NCBI GenBank assembly: GCA_024734495.1
Contig: JALMQS010000841.1
Span: forward strand, 1,039,626-1,103,625
Direction of reading: 5' to 3'
Length of the DNA stretch: 64,000 nucleotides
Origin: Forficula auricularia
Lineage: Eukaryota > Arthropoda > Insecta > Dermaptera > Forficulidae
Part shown: one piece after another, positions 21,118 through 34,564 of the stretch
Layout of the letters: every line of letters begins with the position of its first letter
Position numbering within the stretch: position 1 is the first letter of the stretch
Notes under the pieces: model-generated
Told to the model about the DNA's origin: nothing
What the model saw: the letters and a program-made list of their open reading frames with translations, nothing else
Databases searched by the model: none
Program-made: the position numbers and the translations under genes

Positions 21118-24100
21118 GAGAAATACTTTCAACTGGATTATGAATAAATAAAGCATATTCTCCATAAAAAACACTCGTTCAATAACTGTTTGTATGCGCT
21201 GGTGTTTTTCTGAACAAACTAACAGAACGTTCTGCTACTTTAGGGGTGGTCCGACTTCTCCATGAAGTGATGTCTAAAATATTGATTGGCTTGGGCCGCT
21301 CAGAGAGAATGTTCTGCTTTTCTTTGAAGTAGGAATACCAGTTATATTTTGGGTACAAATATAGATTATAAAATATTTTCCTACATTTTTATCCTTCTTG
21401 AACAAAATGTTGATGTCTAAACACTTATTTCTTAATTATGTGAATTCAATTTTTACTTTATTTATTATTTTTTTTTATTTTCAAAGCATATAATATTAAA
21501 CTTAATAATTTATTGCCTATTCTTTGGTGAAACACAACTAAAGCTTTGAGTGAACAATTTAAAAAAGCGGCAAGTGCGAGCCAGTCCCTTGCATAATCTT
21601 CCAAAATACTTGAGATAACACATTCTAATATGTCCTTGATTAGAAGATAATAGATCTACATATTTGTAGAGTTTTTCCATAATTTTATGTTCAGTGTTTT
21701 GTTAATCCCTTTGGGTAAAAAAATCATGTTAACATGTATAATTTGTCGCTCCACCATAATTCTAGACTCTAGAGTACATTAAATTTAAAGAATTTCAGCC
21801 TTATTTTACTTAATAAGATATTTACAGCGATAACTCTCACCCCAATCTAAATAAATATATTTCCGACCCCACAAAAAATTTGACCTTCCTCGAAATGACC
21901 ATTCAAATTATAATAAGATTTTTGATTTCTGGTGAAATAAATACACATAACTTATTAAAGTTTGTATATTATTTAGTTTATGAGCTTCAATGCTTCAACA
22001 AAGTGACAAACAGATAGATAGGTTGACGTCTAATTTGTATTGACAATAATAGAGTCCCAATTTACATTTAAACCGAACCCTAAAAATGTCAAACTTGCTC
22101 TTTTTGAACAAAATGTTTTTTATTTTCATATTAAAATTTACATTATTATTTTTTATTTTACAATTATTTGAGCAATAAATACTCCATTCCCATGTCCATA
22201 TTTACAACAATGTCAAACTTGCTCTATAACTATTATACTATATGGTAAGATAAAATTTTCATCTTTTAATCTATTTAATAATAATAATAAATAATTTTAT
22301 TAAATTAAATTATAAAAGTTTTACACTATTTTATTGTAATATAAAAATATAATAAATATATTAATGAAAGTTTGCCATTTTTCAAAATGGCGTCTCCATC
22401 ATTCATTTTTTTAAAACCCAAGTCAGCTCTTTAACATTCTTGTATAATGTATATATTATATAATCTTTTTGTAATTAAAAAATTTCAATATTCTTTAATT
22501 AAATTTAACGATAGGATTTGAAAAAGTATTTTTTCTTTGTAAAGGACTTTGTAAATTTATTTAGTTTGAAATCTGTCAAGAAAGATTAGCATCAGTAATT
22601 TGTTCTTTTGTCTTAGAAAAGGGACTCTTTCAGCTAGCTAAGAGTATATAACCATAAATATTATCTTATCGTTGTAACTTTTTTTAATCAAAACAATCCT
22701 ATTAGCATATATCCTTAGATGGATTGGAATACCTTGTTCAAACGCTATTTCTCTACCTGTTTTATTATATTTAACTAAAATATCATAGAATTTGATTCAC
22801 TCGTAAAATACTTAATAGAATATAAAAATCAGCTTAAAATTGATGGCTTGATTTTATTTTATTTTGTCTCATTTAAAATTTATCCTTTAAATATAACTTT
22901 TTTAAAATGTTTCGCTTTTATTGCATTTTTAAACTTCTATTTTTTTATGCAGACAATTTACCTGTAATTGTGTTAAAATACAAGGTTTGTGTTATTAAAA
23001 GAAAATTTTAGTTAATTTTCTATTTACTTACGCCCATGCATGCATGTTCTAATACGAAAAACTTTAAAAATTATCATTTTTTTCTTTAAAACATTAACTC
23101 TTGTTGATCCGCATTTTAATACTTAAAAATGTAGTACTTTATCTAGCTATTATCCGGATTCATTAATTATTAAGATTAATATTATAAAAGATTAATCGAA
23201 TTTATTGAATATTTGTAATGGGTTGGATATTATATTATTTTTTATACTTGTACTATTTTTCTTTGATTTTCAACAATTTTTGTACTTGTTTTATTATTTG
23301 CCTATCTATTAATTAAACATTAAAAGTAACTTTTTAATAGGGATATCTTGAACTAAAATTAATAAAAAAAAACTATAATTCAAATTTAATAAGTTTTACG
23401 TTATCATTTGAATAGCTACAGCTGTGCAAGTAGTAAGTTTATTCTAAAAGTCTTCTTGTGGTCTCTTTACCTATATTTAATAATACAGCTTGAATTTTTC
23501 CAGTGTTTTTAACAATTTTAATATCAAGTTGAATATTATATTAATCCGAGCCGATAGATGGACGATCATTTCAGTCCCTTTGCATTTGAGGTCTTTAAGA
23601 TAAAAAATACTATTATAAATTTTATTTAAAAAAGTAATTAAACATAATATATAAATATTTTATCTTTATTTTAAATTGTAACATTATTGACCTCTTCATT
23701 TAAAGATATTTTTAATTTCATGATAAGCTGCTATGCTATATTTATAGAATAACTAATTAAATTAATTAATTTCAAATTAATATTTCTATCGTAACACTTG
23801 TTTATTCATCATCTTATACTAGAATAAATATATAATATACATTTAGTTCAGATATCAGAATTTTTCTTAGGACTATTATTTTCACTTACCTAGATTATGT
23901 AGAAGTAATTCGACTTTCTCAAAAAGTTGAATTCGCGTTTTCCTCGTAACCAAACGTTTTGAGATTATATAAATACAATAATACAATGTTTTCATTTATT
24001 AGTCTGATCTTCTAAATGTTCTTTCTGTCTTCGGGAACAAAAACAATGAGTTTGAAAAAATTGAAACTGTATCTGCTGTAGATTCAATGCAATGGTTTGA

Positions 24101-25375
24101 TCTTAATCTGCTTGTCAGAATAAAGAACTATCTACATTCTACACTTTACTTTAGGCATATTATAATTATGAAAATGTTCCTTTCTTATAAATTTGCACGT
24201 TTTTAATTTATTTTAGACTTTTTAATTAAGTTAAATTTTCATTATTAATTTTAATTTAATTTAACTTTAAAGTTTGTTATAAAATATGATGTATTGTGCA
24301 CACGAGCTCTTTTTTTCCTATTAAAACTTAGAAAACAAATGAAGGCCACCACAGTTGGCCCTTTAATGGTAAGGAGAAGAGAAGGGTTTGGTAAAATGTC
24401 TAGATCAGATTGGGGTCTTAGGAATGTCCGTAATTTAATTTTATAGGATTGAACCATGTAAGAATTCAGAGATGAAAACAGGAAAAGAATTCCAATCTCT
24501 AGACAAAGAAATATTCCAACTTTTAACAATTCTAATTCAATATTCCAACGACCTTGGCATGTTAAAATCACCCGTTCTTATGTTGACTGAAGTCAAGCAA
24601 CCTTTAGGTTAGTTCTTAGATGAAGACTCATCGATGTTTGCAAATTTACAGAGGGACCAATCCCAGTAGTGTATTTTTTTAATGATAAAGATACAAGAAA
24701 CATCACACCAAAAATGAGCATTTGTCAGGATTCTCGTTGTAAGAAAAGAAGTTGGGTTGAAGTCAAAGGTATTCTTGAAAATAAATATTTTGGGGGCTCT
24801 ACCATAGAAGGAATAAAAAAAAATGAGAAACAGGAAGTTTCTTAAATTATCCAATATAAAACTGTAAAATCTAGTCCACTGTTTTACACCGGCTGATTAA
24901 ATCTACCACTTGTGTTGTTTTCATTTCCCAATGGTTGAAGGATAGGTAGTAGGAGTGCCGACCCACTATCCCCACTAGACGGGTAATGGTTATTTTAAGG
25001 TTATAGTACATTGCTAGAACATGATGAACAATGATTGTAAAAATGCACAACAGATGGATCAAAAATATTTATTTATTTCAATTTGCTTCTATCGATATAT
25101 TTCATACTTAAAATTTTCAATCCTTGAACGCCCGGGTGCATAGACACCTACGTCTTCACACTTTCGCTACTCTTTTCAGTAAGGGTGTTTAGAAAGTCCA
25201 TCGTTTTGGTGCACCCTTGCATAAAAACAACCCTCAAACTAGTCTTAAACTGATAGTATTATAATTATAATTCTAAGTAAAATTGCCATTGAAAATTTTG
25301 TTTAAAATTAGGTACTTATTTTTTGGTTAAAACTTTTTTCAAATATTTTATTTATCTGTATAAAATGAAGTTTGC
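21118..25375. other. Long AT-rich single-copy stretch
   Basis: No transposon ends, tRNA boxes or convincing frames were found. The longest frame (106 codons, minus strand, 24251-24571) has no recognised motif and is near chance expectation. Introns or intergenic DNA are equally possible. Confidence 0.5.
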
Positions 25376-25890
25376 TTCTCTATCTATATAAAAGACTAGT
25401 ACTCTGGAGGCACCGAGCGATGCTCGGTCACTTCTTCCTTCAGTTAAAACCTTTATTTTAATATGATTTTTAATTTAAAATTCTGATAAAAAGGTCGATT
25501 TTTATTTGAGAGCCGTTTTCAAATTAAAAAAATACAAATATATATAGTATTCGCCCACTGTAGATCCACCCCGCTTGACCCCACCCCACGAAACCTCGCC
25601 CTACCCTCGGATCCCCCACCACTGCACCACACCTCCTGCACCTGTTTTGATTCAACCATATGATTCATTTTTATTCATCCAATTGTTAATAAATAAAACC
25701 TATCAAAATGTGTTGTTTTTTCAGAAAATTGAGACCTGCTTATGCGAAATATATTTTTAAATAAATTCTTGATTATTTTTTATTCGATTAAATAAATAAA
25801 GTTCTTTATAAAAACAATTATAAAACGTTTATTAATATATATACAAACAAATAAATATACAATTTTTGCTCGTTTAATAAGAGTAGATAT
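25376..25890 (+). repeat. R1 dispersed repeat, copy b
   Basis: It starts at CTATCTATATAAAAGAC and has the complete 5' hairpin ACCGAGC-GAT-GCTCGGT (about 25409-25426). A C-rich tract follows (25558-25645), and the copy ends with TTTTGCTCGTTTAATAAGAG and TAGATA. The two tips, TATCTA and TAGATA, are complementary over six bases. The part between the C-rich tract and the tail differs from the other copies. Confidence 0.75.
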
Positions 25891-27812
25891 TTCTTCAATA
25901 TCTAAATATATTTCCTTTTCCAGGTCGACTATACTCGTATTTTTCATAATCCCTTTAGGAACTAGAGAGAGTGATGCGAAAAATGCACGGAAAAATCTTC
26001 ACCTTCTCCAATTTCGTTAAGTGCAAATTTATTCTAGGTAAATCTCATCTTGCCTGTAATCTTATCATTCACCCAGCTACCCTTTTCTCGTTTTTCAAAC
26101 ACTAGTTCCACTTTTCTTTTATCTTTTCTCTCTCTCTTATAATGGCAATTTCTTTGCATTTATTTCTCTATATTTTATTTTTTATTTCTTTTTTTGTATA
26201 ATACATTTCATCGATCGTCCTCGAAAGTTGAATGTTGGTTCAGCAGCACGTGTTTTGTTGACGTACACCATTTTCTCATAGCCTTCCCTTTGGATTCCAT
26301 TAACAAGATTCACTTTCCTCTATACTAAAATGGAAAGATGACTTGATTTTCTCTCTGTCTATCGCAACCCTTACATTATAAATAATAAGATAAGGAGAAA
26401 TTTCGACAAGGGATGATTCTTCTCTATAATATATTCATTTTCATGTAGCCATAAATTTAAGATAACAATACTAAAGCTACAAAAGCTTTTACCTTTCATA
26501 TTATTATACAGTATTTATACTGAACACAATTACGAATTATTGAAACAGATGACAAAAACATTTACCTTAAATCTTCGATAATGTAAACCAAAGTTAATAT
26601 GATTCTTTCATTCCATTATTTATATTATATTATACAATAGTAACATTAAAACTCTAACACACAAGTATTTAAACCAGTTCCCTTGTATTATTATTAGTGT
26701 AGATGTTCGTAATTTTATTTACTTTCCCATGGAGGGATGTAGGTCACCCACCCGCACATGCCCTATAAACCAAGCTTAATTTTATAAACTAAGAAGTTTC
26801 AGGACCTATCTTATAGTAGGCGCCAAAAAATAAAAAAGAACTCGGAAGACATGGACAATAACCCCCCTGAATTCATGAATATTAATATATAGTATCTAAT
26901 ATAATTTTTGTTCCAATATTTTTATATATTTCATTTCACTATTAATATTTTTATGAAATTTATAGATTACTTATAAATGAAAGCCAGCCGTCGAGTACTT
27001 GTAAATTAATTCACTTTTCACCCTCACAAAATCAAAAAGTATTTCCCATAAGATAGCTGAAGTGATTCAAATAGGAAAATATGGGAAATTCTTTTCATAT
27101 TCTTTAAATTTGCTAACGTTAAAATGTTCCATAAATTTAAATTTAAATCATAGCGAAAGTATTATATTATATGGCCCAGGAGAAAGAAGATATGTGATGT
27201 TCAACTCTCGTCTGAAATTTTAAAAAATATTAATATTTTTCTTGATTTCTAATAAGAATAAAAAAAAAATTTCTGTCTACAATAAATACATTATATGTAT
27301 GGTATATCCACCCCCCCCCCCATAAAAAATATTCTTACCTAGGTTGTATTAAGTTACAAATAGATAATATTTAGTAGTATCTTAATTAATTAAAATATAA
27401 TTTTTTCTTGCGGAAATATATAGAATACTTTATATGGAATTTTATTAGTTAGCCTATATATAGCAATGGAAATAATGTTCACACGAGGTCATGAATAAAT
27501 ATTTAGAGTTTTGAAATGATTTAATAAAAGTGAAAATTTTTATTTTAAAATAAATTTTAATTTAAAAAATTCTTTGTTCTTTTTAATAGTTCTGCAAAAA
27601 CGGAAACCCATTGTAGTTTCGTCACAGCGTTTGTTTACTGGTCCATTTATCCCAGCATCGTAGCTCGTATACTAAATAATATAAATACTTGAAATTTATT
27701 TGTAATATTTATTGATTTTAACAAAAATAATAATAAAAAAACTATTAAAATTTTAATATTACTATAATTATTTTGGGGATGGTTGAAAATTAAAAATATT
27801 TTATTTCCTCAG
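25891..27812. other. AT-rich DNA; short poly-C run
   Basis: No gene or transposon recognised. A run of about 13 C lies near 27310. The last 20 bases form a pyrimidine-rich acceptor-like tract (TATTTTATTTCCTCAG) before the candidate exon at 27813. Confidence 0.4.
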
Positions 27813-27947
27813 ATGGGAGATATCATTCATCGTAAAGACTGTAGATTACTTCTTCCAAAATGCATTGTGGAAATTCCTCACTCATTCTGGACCACATTTT
27901 TTTATGGAGTTTTCTTGTCCAAATGTGAAGAATTTTCTGAAAACAAA
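27813..27947 (+). CDS. Candidate internal exon 3 (135 nt)
   Basis: A strong acceptor (ATTTTATTTCCTCAG) is followed by 45 open codons, phase 0 at both ends, and a donor ACAAA|GTGAGA. The peptide begins MGDIIHRKDCRLLLPKCIV and continues EIPHSFWTTFFYGVFLSKC, then EEFSENK. It contains three cysteines and a hydrophobic FFYGVFL stretch. No family is recognised. The frame remains open on both sides (27783-28076), so an unspliced chance frame is the main alternative. It is the best of the four exon candidates because of its length and acceptor quality. Confidence 0.3.
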
Positions 27948-28100
27948 GTGAGAAAAATAATTACAAAAAACAGTGATTTATTTTTGTTTATAGATCTGTA
28001 TTATAAAGAGTTCTTACTCTTATACCGTACACTAATATTTGTTATTTATTTAATTTTAGAAATACATTTTGATTAAATTGATCATTCCATGAATTTTTTT

Positions 28101-28720
28101 ACTTTCACATTTCTATTCATAGAATATAATGTAGAAGTATTGCTATGCCCTGTCTAGGTCCTGACTCTTTAAGAGCTTGTTTTTACACATGAACGTCGTG
28201 GTGATTGGAACACAGATTATATACTAAAATAGCAAACATTTTCATTTTTTGACCCCCCCGCCCCCCATTTTGGGTGGTTAGTTTTTACACTTCTAGCCAT
28301 CTAGTTGCTATGTATACAAAATTTGATCGAGTTTGGTCCAAGGACAAGAAAGATACGAAGCCTTTTGTGTTTTAGACCACAAAATCAAAAATCCCCCATT
28401 TTTCAGTTCAAGGGTCAAATTTCAAAAAAATAAAAAAATCTTTCCATTAATAAACCTATGTACCAAATTTGAATGGTAAAACTTAAGAACTCGAGGAGAT
28501 AGAGTAGTTTAAAAATTTCAAAAATTTATCCTATATCTCCCTTTCCGGGACAAATAGAGAAAATTACTCTAAAATGTTTTTTTGTATTTCAATGCTTCAC
28601 TTTTCTAAACTAAACCCATATCGATATCTTTTCTGGTTTAAGAGATCTTGAAAAACTCTGAAAACACATTTTGGGGCCCTCTCCTCCCTTTAGAGTTTGA
28701 ATTTCAAAAAATCCCTTCTT
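28101..28720 (+). repeat. R3 dispersed repeat, copy a
   Basis: It opens ACTTTCACATTTCTATTCAT and AGAATATAATG, shared with the copy at 39521. It then has a C-rich phrase (CCCCCCATTTTGGGTGG at about 28261) shared with the R2 copy at 53217. The right boundary is not visible. The shared C-rich block suggests R2 and R3 are related or share a module. Confidence 0.6.
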
Positions 28721-29944
28721 AGCACAGTCATAAATTCTTGAAAGAACATACATACACTACAAATTTCATCTTTCTAGGTCAAGCGGTTGCGTTGATAGAT
28801 GAAAGATCACCTTTTCTTTTTATATATATTAAGATAATATATAATAATTTATCCAACCCTCTTCTCCATTCTTTCTATTTCTTTACCAAACTCTGTCAAG
28901 GCCGTCAAGGGCAGTTCGTTTTTTTTTCTCTTATTTTATTTTGCACGTGCAGAAAGATAGGATTATTAGGCAAATGATGTTGCGTAGCCATTAACGTTCC
29001 CGCTGTCTCTGTCGTTGCTGTTGTTCTTGAGTTTGTTGATTTGGTGTCGCCGAGCCAACTGCGCTACCGCATTTTGACCTCGAGGTTAAAGCTATAAGAA
29101 ATTGGTGTTGGGATCCTCGTGTGACATAGAACAAATAATTAACCACTCTATTTGCGAAATGCGATATTTACAAACTTTTAAAATCACTAAACCAATTTAA
29201 ACGCATCTTTAATTTAAAATTCTTTACCGCTTTTTTCCTTAAAGTCCTTATTATTTATTCAAGTTCAACCTTCTATGCCTTGAATTTTAATTACTAATAA
29301 TACAATTTTAGAATTTAGTATTCCGTGCCATTAAAGTAAAAAATGGATCACTTTTAAGATTATTTTCCTAACTTTATCTTGTTTAATTCTTAAACTGGAA
29401 GTAGGACGGGTGAGCTTTTGATGATAAAGTATTTTCAAGCATGTTTTTTCTCTCTTTTCGCATGTCTGTTTGAATCCTTATACCCACGATAACACAAGAA
29501 CGTAGAAAGTTCATTCATGTGCGATTTTTCTAACAAATAACTGTTTTAATTTTGGGCTTTCTATTTTCAGGACTTTTGGTTAAATAATGTAGAAACTCAG
29601 AAAAATCGATTCTTTATTAGGAAGACCTATCGAATATTTCCAACTAATGAGCTGAAATTCAGCGAATATTTGTATTTATATACCGCACCTCTTTTATGAT
29701 TCAAATTTTCTAGCTCAAACAATTAGCTAATAAAAAAATTAATAAATTTATTAAATTTTCGAAAAGCGTACCGTTTTTTCACTTTTTCCTCTAGTTAATA
29801 ATTACTAAATTAACATCGAGGGGCCTTTCATTTTAAATCTTCGTCAAAAATGAATGTCCACATCTCCTCATAGTGAATCCATAGAATGAAAATCATGTTC
29901 TTAGTCACTATATTAGATGAATCTCCCTAACTGTGGAAATAGAT
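28721..29944. other. Unrecognised DNA with a GC-richer patch
   Basis: 28980-29100 is richer in G+C, with about 40 open codons on the + strand (VVAVVLEFVDLVSPSQ..) but no start, stop context or splice site that would make it a gene. At 29640-29730 the text resembles a stretch at about 31030-31130 (GAGCTGAAATTCAGCG / GAGGTGAAATTCGGCA), so both belong to another dispersed family. Confidence 0.35.
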
Positions 29945-30751
29945 CAGTGGCGTGTGGTTCATGGATTCCGTTGGTGCGGCGGATCCCTAAAATTTCAAAC
30001 ATTTAAAGTATTTTAAATAAATTTATAAGGCCGACTTCAAAATTTCAGGAGGATCTTTAAATTTTCAAATTATTATTCGTTATTTCAAATATTTCTATAA
30101 AAAACATTTTTTTTTGTTTTGAAAAGTATATTGGTTCTCGAAATAAAATAAAATTGTTGCATAGTTTCAAGGGGCAATTAAAATGAATGAAGGGTGCTGA
30201 TAGAAGGTTTGAAATCCTTGCGTGGTATATCTTCGAGTTCAAGCAGGTCATAGACAAGTCCAGACCAGTTTTAGTCGAATAAAAATTGTTCTCGCTGAGG
30301 AAATAATAAAATAGTAATAATACAAAAGTGGAATAAATAAAGATGATTCGAGAATTTTTGGACTAATCCATTTCTAAGAACTCTCAATATATATAAGATC
30401 GGAAATAACTAAGAGTGCATTAGGCAAGTCATAGCTTGCTTATAGCAATAGAATTAGGAGAAATTTAAGATATTCTTATAGGGCAGGCTGATTCATGGTG
30501 GAATATGATCGATTTTCATCTCAGGGAATGTTTAAGTCACAAGAATTAATTTCTGAATCCTACTCTCACTCACACAAAGCAATATCCGTTTGGGGAGAAG
30601 GTCCTAAAATACTATATTTTAAATATCTAATGTTAAATTTGAAAAATAACGAAAATGATGCCGTATTCGATGAAATTTGCAAAAAATAAAAAGCGAAGAT
30701 TAAAATAAAATTTCAAAAAAATGAAGCGTACTTTTTTGGACAGCAACCGCT
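29945..30751. mobile_element. hAT-like family, copy 2
   Basis: The left end CAGTGGCGTGTGG is intact; the right end CAGCAACCGCT is a decayed form of AACCGCCACTG. The interior matches copy 1 throughout and is longer by a segment near 30480-30640. This segment has a 64-codon + strand frame (30495-30689) ending NENDAVFDEICKK, matching residues implied in copy 1. No domain is recognised. A clear 8-bp duplication is not visible because the right end is damaged. Confidence 0.75.
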
Positions 30752-32274
30752 AAAAGAACGTTACATTTTTACTGTCTTTTTCCCTACACTCTTAAAAATA
30801 TTTTTATTTATTTGTTATTATGAGCAGGTATTTACATATCTTTGCTTAAAATTTTTTTTTCTGGATATTTTAGGAATATTTTTCGATAACGAAAGCTCCT
30901 AGAGAAAGCTCATTTCGATATCAGAAAAAGTTGAAATTTTAATCAAATTGATTATACTCACTAGCTTCAGAATTTCCAGATAAAAATAGTGAAATTGAAA
31001 ATAAAATTAAATCATTTTATTAAAGCTTATAAATGGTTCTTGCAAATGAGGTGAAATTCGGCATACAATTTATATTGATTAACTACACCCTTGTGCTATG
31101 TTTCACTGTTCTAGATCAAATCGTTTGCAAGACTCTCACTACAACGATTGATTGTGCCCTATGCTAGAAGCTTCCTTTCCGATCGTATACTCTCGCACGC
31201 TTTTAGCTGCTGGTGAGCCAAAAATAGGTGTCTAAATGTTTATAAATAAGGCGCAAATAAGTATTTGCTTTATACCTAAAACCGTTCCATGATTAGTTAT
31301 ACAACATGTCTCAGAACTAGGGAGATATGTTTTGAGAGAACTGTACTTATAGAAAGCTTTTTTTGGTATCTCCTATGTAATTTTAATTCACAGAGTATAT
31401 TTTCAAAGGCCATTCAGTTTTTTTTTAATTATCTACAATAAAAAACAAAAATTCAAACTAATGATGATAAAAATATTTTCATTCATGATCATTTTAGTAG
31501 TTTATGAATTCAGCAGCAAACATGTCCCGTATTTTGAAAATTTGTAGTTTTGGTGTCAATTTGTATGATTTGAATATTTTTTACCCTCATTTTTTATGGT
31601 ATGATTGTGGGATATCATTTGGAAGCGAGTGATTAAACGAGTGTAAAAGTCTAGAATGTATATCGCCCATACTATTTTCTATGTTAAGGGTAGATTGTCT
31701 TTGTGTGTTTACTAAGTATCTACGTACAAAAAACACTCTGTGTGTGAGTTTTGACTCATACTTGACCGCTTTTCAATATATTGATTAATTTATTAATTCA
31801 CAGTTTGTTTCAATGGCCTGTGATTTAGGATAAATTTGCAAATTCTATTAGATCAAATTTTCCTATCTAATATTAACTTTGGATTCTTAAAAAACAAATT
31901 TTACTTTCGTTTTTATCTGAATATTAGACTCAACACTAAGTTGTTATCAATCACATCTGTTTTCTGTATACAAACATATACAAGTATACTGCGTTTACTT
32001 TAACTCGTTAGGTTCTAGGACCAATTTGTATTTAAATAAGCTTTAGAAATGGATTACTTAATGTATTGCCACGATTTTCCGGGCTTTCATTGGTATATAA
32101 AATAACACTTTAGATATCCTATAATACCTTTTTATTAATCTATTATTCTATTAGCTTAGTAGGTACAAATAAAATTAATTTTTCAAAAAATAAATGAAAA
32201 TGGTAAGATGAGTTTAAATCGTCGACTTTCTATAAGTGGAAACCAAGTGCTTTAGCCACCACATTCACCTAAAT
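30752..32274. other. AT-rich DNA, nothing recognised
   Basis: No gene seen. 30860-31160 has dispersed-repeat character (see the resemblance to 29640-29730) but no defined ends. Confidence 0.4.
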
Positions 32275-32939
32275 CAGTGATAGATTTTGAGAAGTGGGTC
32301 AAATTTAATTCGGAATTTTTTTACTACTAACCTGTGGGTCAGTAAGTCAGCGGCGTCTCTTAGAGAGTGGGGGGGTAAAAAGGGTACCAATAATTATGAA
32401 ACACCGAAAATTTGTTAACAGAAAAACTTGACAGTTGACCTTTTTTTTTATTGTTGTTCTCACTTTTATAATTTCACTTCATTTTCAAATTTATTTATGA
32501 TTCTAGATATTACGAAATTCCCTAATTTTTAAATTGATTAAATCTCTTCTGAAAATCACATTTATTTCATTAATAATGATTAAATATTAAATATATCCAT
32601 ATTTCATTTTGCGCCTAGTGCATATACAACCAAATGTATTCTTAAGTACAGAAGAGGAATACCCTAAAGGCGTTATCAAGCGGCCATGTTTAGTTATGAC
32701 ATCACGGTCCATAAACTCAATTTCAGCCTATATATAATAGAATTATTATTATTATTATTAACCGTTTTTTTAATCAAACCCCAATATAGAATGCTGCTTT
32801 AGATTGTCGCCGTTAAATTTTTCTAGAGCCCTCTCTTTTATGATATATAAACTAAGTTTATAAAAATCAATGCTAGGGTCATTTAAAAAGGCTTCGTGGG
32901 TCAGAGTTTGATCCGAGGGTCATAGATTTGGCACCCCTG
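32275..32939. mobile_element. Possible hAT-type element (about 665 bp)
   Basis: The left end reads CAGTGATAGATTTTGAGAAG then TGGGTCAAA. The right end, reverse-complemented, reads CAGGGGTGCCAAATCTATGACCC. Both resemble hAT ends of the CAGGGGTGCC type and share the later GTGGGTC / GACCCAC block. Flanking 8-mers (ACCTAAAT and CCTTATAT) match poorly. A second terminus-like phrase, CAGCGGCGTCTCTTAG, occurs at 32349, so two nested elements are possible. An (ATT)n run lies at 32742-32760. Confidence 0.4.
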
Positions 32940-33990
32940 CCTTATATGCTAGGCTCATAATTAATTTTTTATCTATTATTAATTCCGCCTAAATTATAAA
33001 ATTAGACATTTATAATCTTTTATTTGATTCTATTTAAATATTTATCGCGTCTCATTTTTTGTTTTTTATAATTCGGAACATTTATTTAATCTTTAAATCT
33101 TTTTTATGCAATGTAGATTTGTAGGTTTATCTTTTAAATGGAATTCCTTTGTTTTAGGATCAGTTGAGAATTAGTTAATTTTTAACAATGTATCACATAT
33201 TACATGTATTATATATTTATTATATAATATTGTTCTATTCTTTCACGTCTTTTGGCTCCGTTATTTTTGATTGTCTTTGAGCTGGAAGAGTATCTTTCAG
33301 TCGAGCACATCATAACGTTCCCTAAACTCTCCCTTGGCTTAGTTTACCAACTCCCAAGTGGAATTAAACTTAATTCGCTATACTAAATTTTGAAACTAGA
33401 TTTGACTCGACAGTTCCCTAAAACCTAAAACAGAGCTTTTGTCTTTTATCCAAAAGGGATGGTACTTAATATGTTACTCGAGCTCCCGAGCATATAAATC
33501 TGACAGATCAAGTAATTTTGGATATATTTTCAAATAATATTTAGTTAGTTTAGCTATGCTATTTTTTTTGCAAAATCATTTTACATATGGATGTAAAATT
33601 TAATTTCTTTCAATTTAAATTATTGGTTTGTGGGGCCGACAAATTTGACAATTCCTAAGTATTTTTAACCGAATTCAAAAAAGGAGGAGGTTCTCAATTC
33701 GACAATTTTTTTTTGTATCTATGTTACCTGATTTCTTCACCAATTGTAAACCGATTTTGATCATTTTTTTCGCATTGAGCTCAGTATAGTTTCCGATTGG
33801 TCCCATATTAATTTGGTCAAGTTCTGATGATATGATCAATGACAAAATAGCGGTAATCGAAATTATAATAAAAAATCTTTTATGTAAAAAACCACTCTTA
33901 AAATCCGCTAACATTTCGAGAGAATTCCTCTATTTATGAATTGAATTTTATTATCATTTTGTGATTCATTCGCACGAATCTTTCTCTAAA
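32940..33990. other. AT-rich DNA, nothing recognised
   Basis: No element ends and no convincing frame. The 79-codon minus-strand frame (33675-33914) has no recognised motif. Confidence 0.5.
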
Positions 33991-34156
33991 CGACGAAATT
34001 CTTACATGAAATCACTTTTTGAAGTCCTTGCTAAACAAACTATATTAGTGAGCTTACCCGATGTTTTCTTCATTACCCGCCAAACGATCCGTCGAGTACG
34101 ATTCATAAAATGTATATGTTTGGTACCGACTTCAAAAAGTGATTTCATGTTCGTCG
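33991..34156. repeat. Small inverted repeat (arms 33991-34025 and 34128-34156)
   Basis: CATGAAATCACTTTTTGAAG on the left pairs with CTTCAAAAAGTGATTTCATG on the right, and CGACGAA with TTCGTCG outside it. The loop is about 100 bp. It sits 35 bp from foldback element 2 and may be an independent MITE or a relic of an older foldback. No hammerhead core was found in the loop. Confidence 0.75.
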
Positions 34157-34191
34157 TTGAGTTGTAACTAAATTAGATCATTATTTTATAC

Positions 34192-34564
34192 ATTAGATGT
34201 GACAAATCAGAAGAAAAAAGGAACAATTAAACACTGTGTTAAAACATGTTGAATTCATTGCTACTCTAAATAACCAATGGCGTTGTATATATAAATAAGT
34301 ATGTTTATATTGGTATATATATATATGTATTCTAATTAGTAAGAAAATAAATGACGAAGTGTTTTAAAAATTTGATCAAGGTAATTATATTATGTCTGGG
34401 TTGATTTTAATAATTGTGAATAATTCATTTGTATTTCTTTTTTTGTATAGAGCTTTATGAAGCCACAATAAATTGCCGAAACGTTGCAATTGATCGCATG
34501 TTATCCTTTTTCCTCTGATTAGTCACATCTAATTCTGATAATGGGACTGAATAACAGTAATAAT
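34192..34564. mobile_element. Penelope-like foldback element 2 (373 bp, 12-bp TSD)
   Basis: ATTATTTTATAC at 34180-34191 is repeated at 34565-34576. The outer arms are ATTAGATGTGACAAATCAG and CTGATTAGTCACATCTAAT. An unpaired extension of about 29 bp (34536-34564) follows the right arm, on the opposite side from element 1. A + strand hammerhead-like motif lies at 34454-34487 (TATGAAGCC..TTGCC then GAAACGTTGC). Two bases of the first core half are changed (TTTATGA for CTGATGA), so it is probably inactive. Confidence 0.8.

Noticed and set aside
29572..29697. Open segment after TTTCTATTTTCAG as a further exon
   Set aside because: It ends in a stop without a donor, and its second half resembles dispersed sequence at about 31030-31130.
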